Below, piece by piece: positions 60,277 through 64,000 of a stretch of DNA of 64,000 nt (position 1 is the stretch's first letter; the number at the start of each line of letters is the position of its first letter). The notes under the pieces are model-generated. The model did not search any database. It saw nothing but the letters and a program-made list of their open reading frames with translations, and was not told where the DNA came from. Source of the DNA: Macrosoma leucophasiata (Eukaryota; Arthropoda; Insecta; Lepidoptera; Hedylidae); contig JAWQUS010000010.1 of assembly GCA_036365455.1 (NCBI GenBank), positions 18,338,501-18,402,500 of the forward strand, read 5' to 3'. Both the position numbers and the translations under genes were made by a program.

Positions 60277-61708
60277 CTGGTGGTTAATGTGACATTTAGG
60301 ACCACGTAGTACCTACGCATTACTAACGGAAAAACGAATTCAAACTAGCATCAGCACTAAACAAAAAAACCCGGCCAAGTACCTACGAGTCGGTCTAGCG
60401 TATGAAGGGTTTCTTAGTACCAAGTAATTTAACTGAATGTTTACAACTACCATTTTTATTAGAACCGCAAACACAACTTTGTTATTGCGTAAATAACTAA
60501 GTTGAATTTTAAGTTATTAATGAAACTACGTACATACAATAGGTATGTCTCAAAAACTGTTAAGAATATCTCGTTCAAACTTCATTGAATCGTTCGTGTT
60601 CATTAAGAACCACAGCATACGTTTTATATTTTTATTTTTACTCTTTTATTTTAAAAGTTAGACGAGTTGGACACATACACACATTTTACCACTTTGGAAG
60701 TGTCTATCTCTCACTCTTGACTTCGAGAAAAAATGGTGTCAGAAACCTAAATAAGTATCATTATCAAAAACCGATCTATAGACATCCTACATCTACCTAC
60801 CTGTAGATTTGATAAAAAGGTTATTTCAGTTAAAGTTACAAATATAGAGACCCGTCATATTTATAAAATTTAATATAAAAATCATAAAGCGATTCACAGA
60901 ATACATCTACTTACCGAGTTCCAAATATATTATATATTGTTATATTCCAAATATATATATTAACCTAAACTCAAAATACATACCTAACCCACTCTATACT
61001 CACCTTGATCTCGATATTGACTCAAGTCGCCCGTAAACCGTAGCGAGGACTTCTGTCAAGTCATCGACAACATTACTTATTCCTGTTGTATAAATATACA
61101 AGGGAGAAAAAAAAACCCTATGTAACGTCGAAAAGTTTCGAAGTGCCTGTTACATTCGAACAAATATGACAAAATGCAATAAATAATTTGAATTTGAAAT
61201 ATGAGACGATACTAAAGAGGTAGGTTTATTTATTATTCAAAAACAATGTACATTGTGTTTGAAATTGCCAAGTTCCAAGCTTGTCAGTAACAGTGCATAC
61301 ACATAACAATTCCCTAATACAAAATTTAAACGCTTTAAGATAATATCGCAGTTCAATCCAGTCATTCCAGTCATAAAGTCGCTATTCAATATAATAGATA
61401 TTCGATAATGTTATAGATTAAAATTTGAAATCATAAGATCAAGCCAAACCATTCATTTATCTTGGCTTGCTTATCCATATTTTCAACAAATATTTTATTT
61501 ATTATATTTATATGCCTGGCAGTTAACCAAAGAAATTGTTTGGATACATTGCGAAACACTTACATGCCTGATAAAGTCTTGATGGATATTTCCCGAAAAT
61601 AAAAATATATTTGGTTTATAAAACACCTTATCTAAATTCCGGTTACCTTTTTATAAGCAAAACATATCTACTGAAGAATAATACGAGTAACATATCCTAT
61701 ATTTTCTG
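60277..61708. other. No gene seen
   Basis: About 1.4 kb of AT-rich sequence with nothing recognised. Confidence 0.45.
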
Positions 61709-61800
61709 TTGGTAGAGCTCTTATGGCGCACCTCGAAGGCTTACGCACCACCGAATTAGGTACTACTTTAATTTCACAGTGAACTGTATATTTAGCCAGT
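61709..61800 (+). repeat. Family X, diverged fragment
   Basis: GTTGGTAGAGCTCTTATGG, CTTACGCACCACCGAATTAGG, then GTGAACTGTATATTTAGCC, i.e. head joined to tail. Confidence 0.5.
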
Positions 61801-62030
61801 ATCATCTCTATTTGGTTTTGGCAATATAACCTATGCATACCGTTTCTGAAGATTCAAACCATCTCCATATTAAATTTCATCATAATCTGTTTACCTGATT
61901 GGTCCTGAAAGCGTAATAGACCGAGTAACTTTTACATTTAACAATATTAGTATATGGATATTTTTATATTCAAAATTAAAACGTCATAAATGTAATTATT
62001 ATAGCAAATGAATGAGTATATTATGAACTA

Positions 62031-62457
62031 CCTGTGCCCGCGCCTCCGTCCGCGTGAGAATTTATGATTGTTCAGTATCTACCCGGATGAAGTCGGGGGC
62101 GCAGCTAGTATAAAAGTAGAATGAGTTACTCCTTATTACATAAGCTATCTGCCAGTGAAAGTCCCGTCAAAATCGGTAAAGCCGTGCCCGAGATCATTGG
62201 GAACAAACAGACAGCCAGACAGACAGATAGACGGAAAGACAAACAGACAGACAAAAATTGTAAAAAATGTTGTTTTGGTATATGTACCGTGTAAACATAC
62301 ATATGCATTAATCCTTCAAGGATCGTACGGCCACCGGCGACGAGACACAATTAAATTTCAATTGTCATATTTTTCACGTGTCTGGAGAGATTAAGTAAAA
62401 AGCTGTTATTTTTATATTACAAACAGACACTCCAATTTTATTTATTTGTATAGATTA
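62031..62457 (-). repeat. Helitron-like non-autonomous repeat, copy 4, nearly complete
   Basis: On the minus strand it starts TCTATACAAATAAATAAAAT, carries the TGTC run, TTTTGACGGGACTTTCAC and an internal end-like TACTAGCTGCGCCCCCG, and ends GGCGCGGGCACAGGTAGT. About 427 bp; no coding capacity. Confidence 0.6.
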
Positions 62458-62744
62458 AAACGTTAGAAATGTAATTATATAGCAAATTAATGATAACATT
62501 ACATAATATCGCTACAGATACCAGTTCATAAGCTAAAGACGACGTGAATAGGAATAATAAAACAGTCGGTTTCTAGTTAAAACACAGATTATGTGTGTTT
62601 AAACTCCAGAAATAAAAGTCGGCCAACTCTTTCATCTGTGTAGCAATTAATCTCCTTGTGTTACATCTTTTAGTTCCACAAACTCGTTTGTGAAACCTTG
62701 CGTTATGAGAATATTCCTGTAGTTACATTAAAAACCGATACAAA

Positions 62745-63177
62745 TATTCTAAGGCTGCAGAGTTTGTTTGTTTGTTTGCTTGAACGCGCTAATCTCAGGA
62801 ACTACTGGCAGAGAATATGTTATAATACTACGTATAGAATGGACACTTCGACGTCCCGCCCGATTTCCCCACATCACCCAACCACCTCCCCTCTTATGGG
62901 CGACGGTTGGTATTTTCTACGTGCTACGCACACAGGTGCACGTGTAAATACACGTCACTGATTGATGTCTGTGTAATAGATACCAAATTAAGCGTTTGTA
63001 TGGAATTTTGGCGGAGTGTCCGCGGTGTGCTACTGGTCCGAATTGATAAAAGTTTTTCAGTGTTAGATAGCCCATTTGTCAAATAAGGTTATGGTTAAGG
63101 CTATATAAACATTACGCTTAAATGAACAGGAGAGGGTTTAACATTGCACCCGCGCGAAGCCAGGGCGGACCGCTAGT
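62745..63177 (+). repeat. Helitron-like repeat carrying an inserted MITE
   Basis: Starts near AAATATTCTAAGGCTG..GTTTGTTTGTTTG and ends CACCCGCGCGAAGCCAGGG then GGACCGCTAGT at 63176. The body (AACGCGCTAATCTCAGGAAC, then TACTGGTCCGAATTG, AGTGTTAGATAGCCCAT) is split by the element at 62809-63028. Confidence 0.65.
62809..63028 (+). mobile_element. 220-bp MITE-like element with 8-bp target duplication, copy 2
   Basis: ACTACTGG (62801-62808) and GCTACTGG (63029-63036) flank it, differing at one base. Begins CAGAGAATATGT and ends GTCCGCGGTGT, the same ends as the inverted copy at 15052-15274. Confidence 0.8.
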
Positions 63178-63204
63178 AAATTTAAAAAGAAAGAGAAATT
63201 CGAC

Positions 63205-63355
63205 GCTCGTGGCCTTGGTAACTTGTAAAGCGTAAAGATAAATGGTGAAGCCGCTGGACCTATCCTGAGGTCGTAGGTTCAATCACTGCCCAAAGCGAAA
63301 TTTTTCTTAAATTTAATTTCAGTAATTTCTAAATTTACTCGCATATGTTATTGAA
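63205..63355 (+). repeat. SINE family 2, diverged copy
   Basis: GGTGAAGCCGCTGGAC, TATCCTGAGGTCGTAGGTTCAATC and TTTACTCGCATATGTTATTG match the 58545 copy. Confidence 0.6.
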
Positions 63356-64000
63356 AAATATTACAATATAAAATTACTGCCACGTAAAGAATCTCAAAGA
63401 AACTCTTGATCACTAACATATTTGATACTTTAGCCAGAGATTTTCTTTATCTCTGCTTCAGCATACCTCTCGACACATCGACGACGGTGTATATTTATTT
63501 ATAGTTGTTTAAGATTAATCGGTATATACAACTTCTAAAAATGCTCGTGTTCTTAATCAAATGCGTAGCATGCTGAACTAGATTCTTTCATGTTGATCTT
63601 ATTAAAAAATGAGGTTTATTTCGTTTTAATAAAAACTATCTAAATTACGGACCTGGCGTGGAGATATACAAACTTTATCAAATTGAACTAAACCACTTAC
63701 AGTATCCAACAACAAATATTGCACATCGATCTTAGGAACGAGGCATCGGCTTATTTCGGGTTTACGGTTATGGGAAAAAAAGAAATGTTTTTAGGGTTTT
63801 CCCGGCAATTATTCGATTTTTTCTCACCTTTTAAACCTTCCTTGAACCTCCACGAACATTTCAAGATCAAGATAAGATAAATCCGTTCAGCCATTTTTAT
63901 TTAAAAAGATATATAGAAGATAAATTTGATAGAAGTCAAAGGTTTGATAGATACAAACTATTTGTATTGGAAAATAAAATTGTGTTTTTTACTATTCCTC
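63356..64000. other. No gene; tail fragments at the window edge
   Basis: 63648-63672: R1 LINE tail fragment (ACGGACCTGGCGTGGAGATA). 63700-63765: fragment of the 4691 MITE family (ACAGTATCCAACAACAAATATTG). 63937-64000: match to 31445-31508 (GGTTTGATAGA, CTATTTGTAT), running off the window. Confidence 0.5.

Overview
The window looks like nuclear DNA from a moth or butterfly. It is AT-rich and dense with short repeats of types I know from Lepidoptera: tRNA-headed SINEs, Helitron-like repeats ending in GCGGGC..CAGCTAGT, RTE-like LINE tails followed by TACATACATAC, and a BEL/Pao element. The order is inferred from repeat style; no host gene fixes the species. I see no confident host protein-coding exon. 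The only candidate for a host transcript is a TATA box, GC-rich stretch and strong splice donor at about 7010-7415. The window is best read as an intergenic or intronic repeat landscape.

Layout. From 1 to 9.7 kb there are LINE tails, copies of an abundant unclassified repeat that I call family X, a MITE and the candidate promoter. From 9.77 to 14.3 kb (minus strand) lies a full-length-looking non-LTR retrotransposon with both ORFs open. From 14.4 to 27 kb there are Helitron-like repeats, a MITE with an 8-bp target duplication, tRNA-SINEs, 5S-headed SINEs, RTE 3' ends and several local duplications. A dead mariner lies at 27.4-28.7 kb, followed by perfect palindromes and a 47-bp minisatellite. 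From 32 to 34 kb there are X copies, a 5S-headed SINE with a target duplication and a foldback element. From 36.2 to 41.2 kb a tandemly repeated host segment is split by a 5'-truncated RNase-H-bearing LINE with a clear target duplication. From 42 to 48.8 kb there are nested X and SINE insertions, another foldback and a decayed retroelement coding fragment. From 48.87 to 54.40 kb lies a BEL/Pao LTR retrotransposon with near-identical LTRs and a perfect 5-bp target duplication, but no N-terminal gag. The rest holds older repeats, a second tRNA-like SINE family and a Helitron-like element containing the second 8-bp-TSD MITE.

How the parts work together. The two SINE families here end in sequence shared with two different RTE-like LINE tails that are also in the window, so two SINE/LINE partnerships can be read from this one piece of DNA. 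Several nested insertions have readable target duplications and give relative ages: X is older than the SINEs inserted in it, and a Helitron-like element is older than the MITE inside it. The autonomous or once-autonomous elements are the LINE at 9.8-14.3 kb, the truncated LINE at 37-39.5 kb, the mariner and the BEL element. Everything else is non-autonomous.
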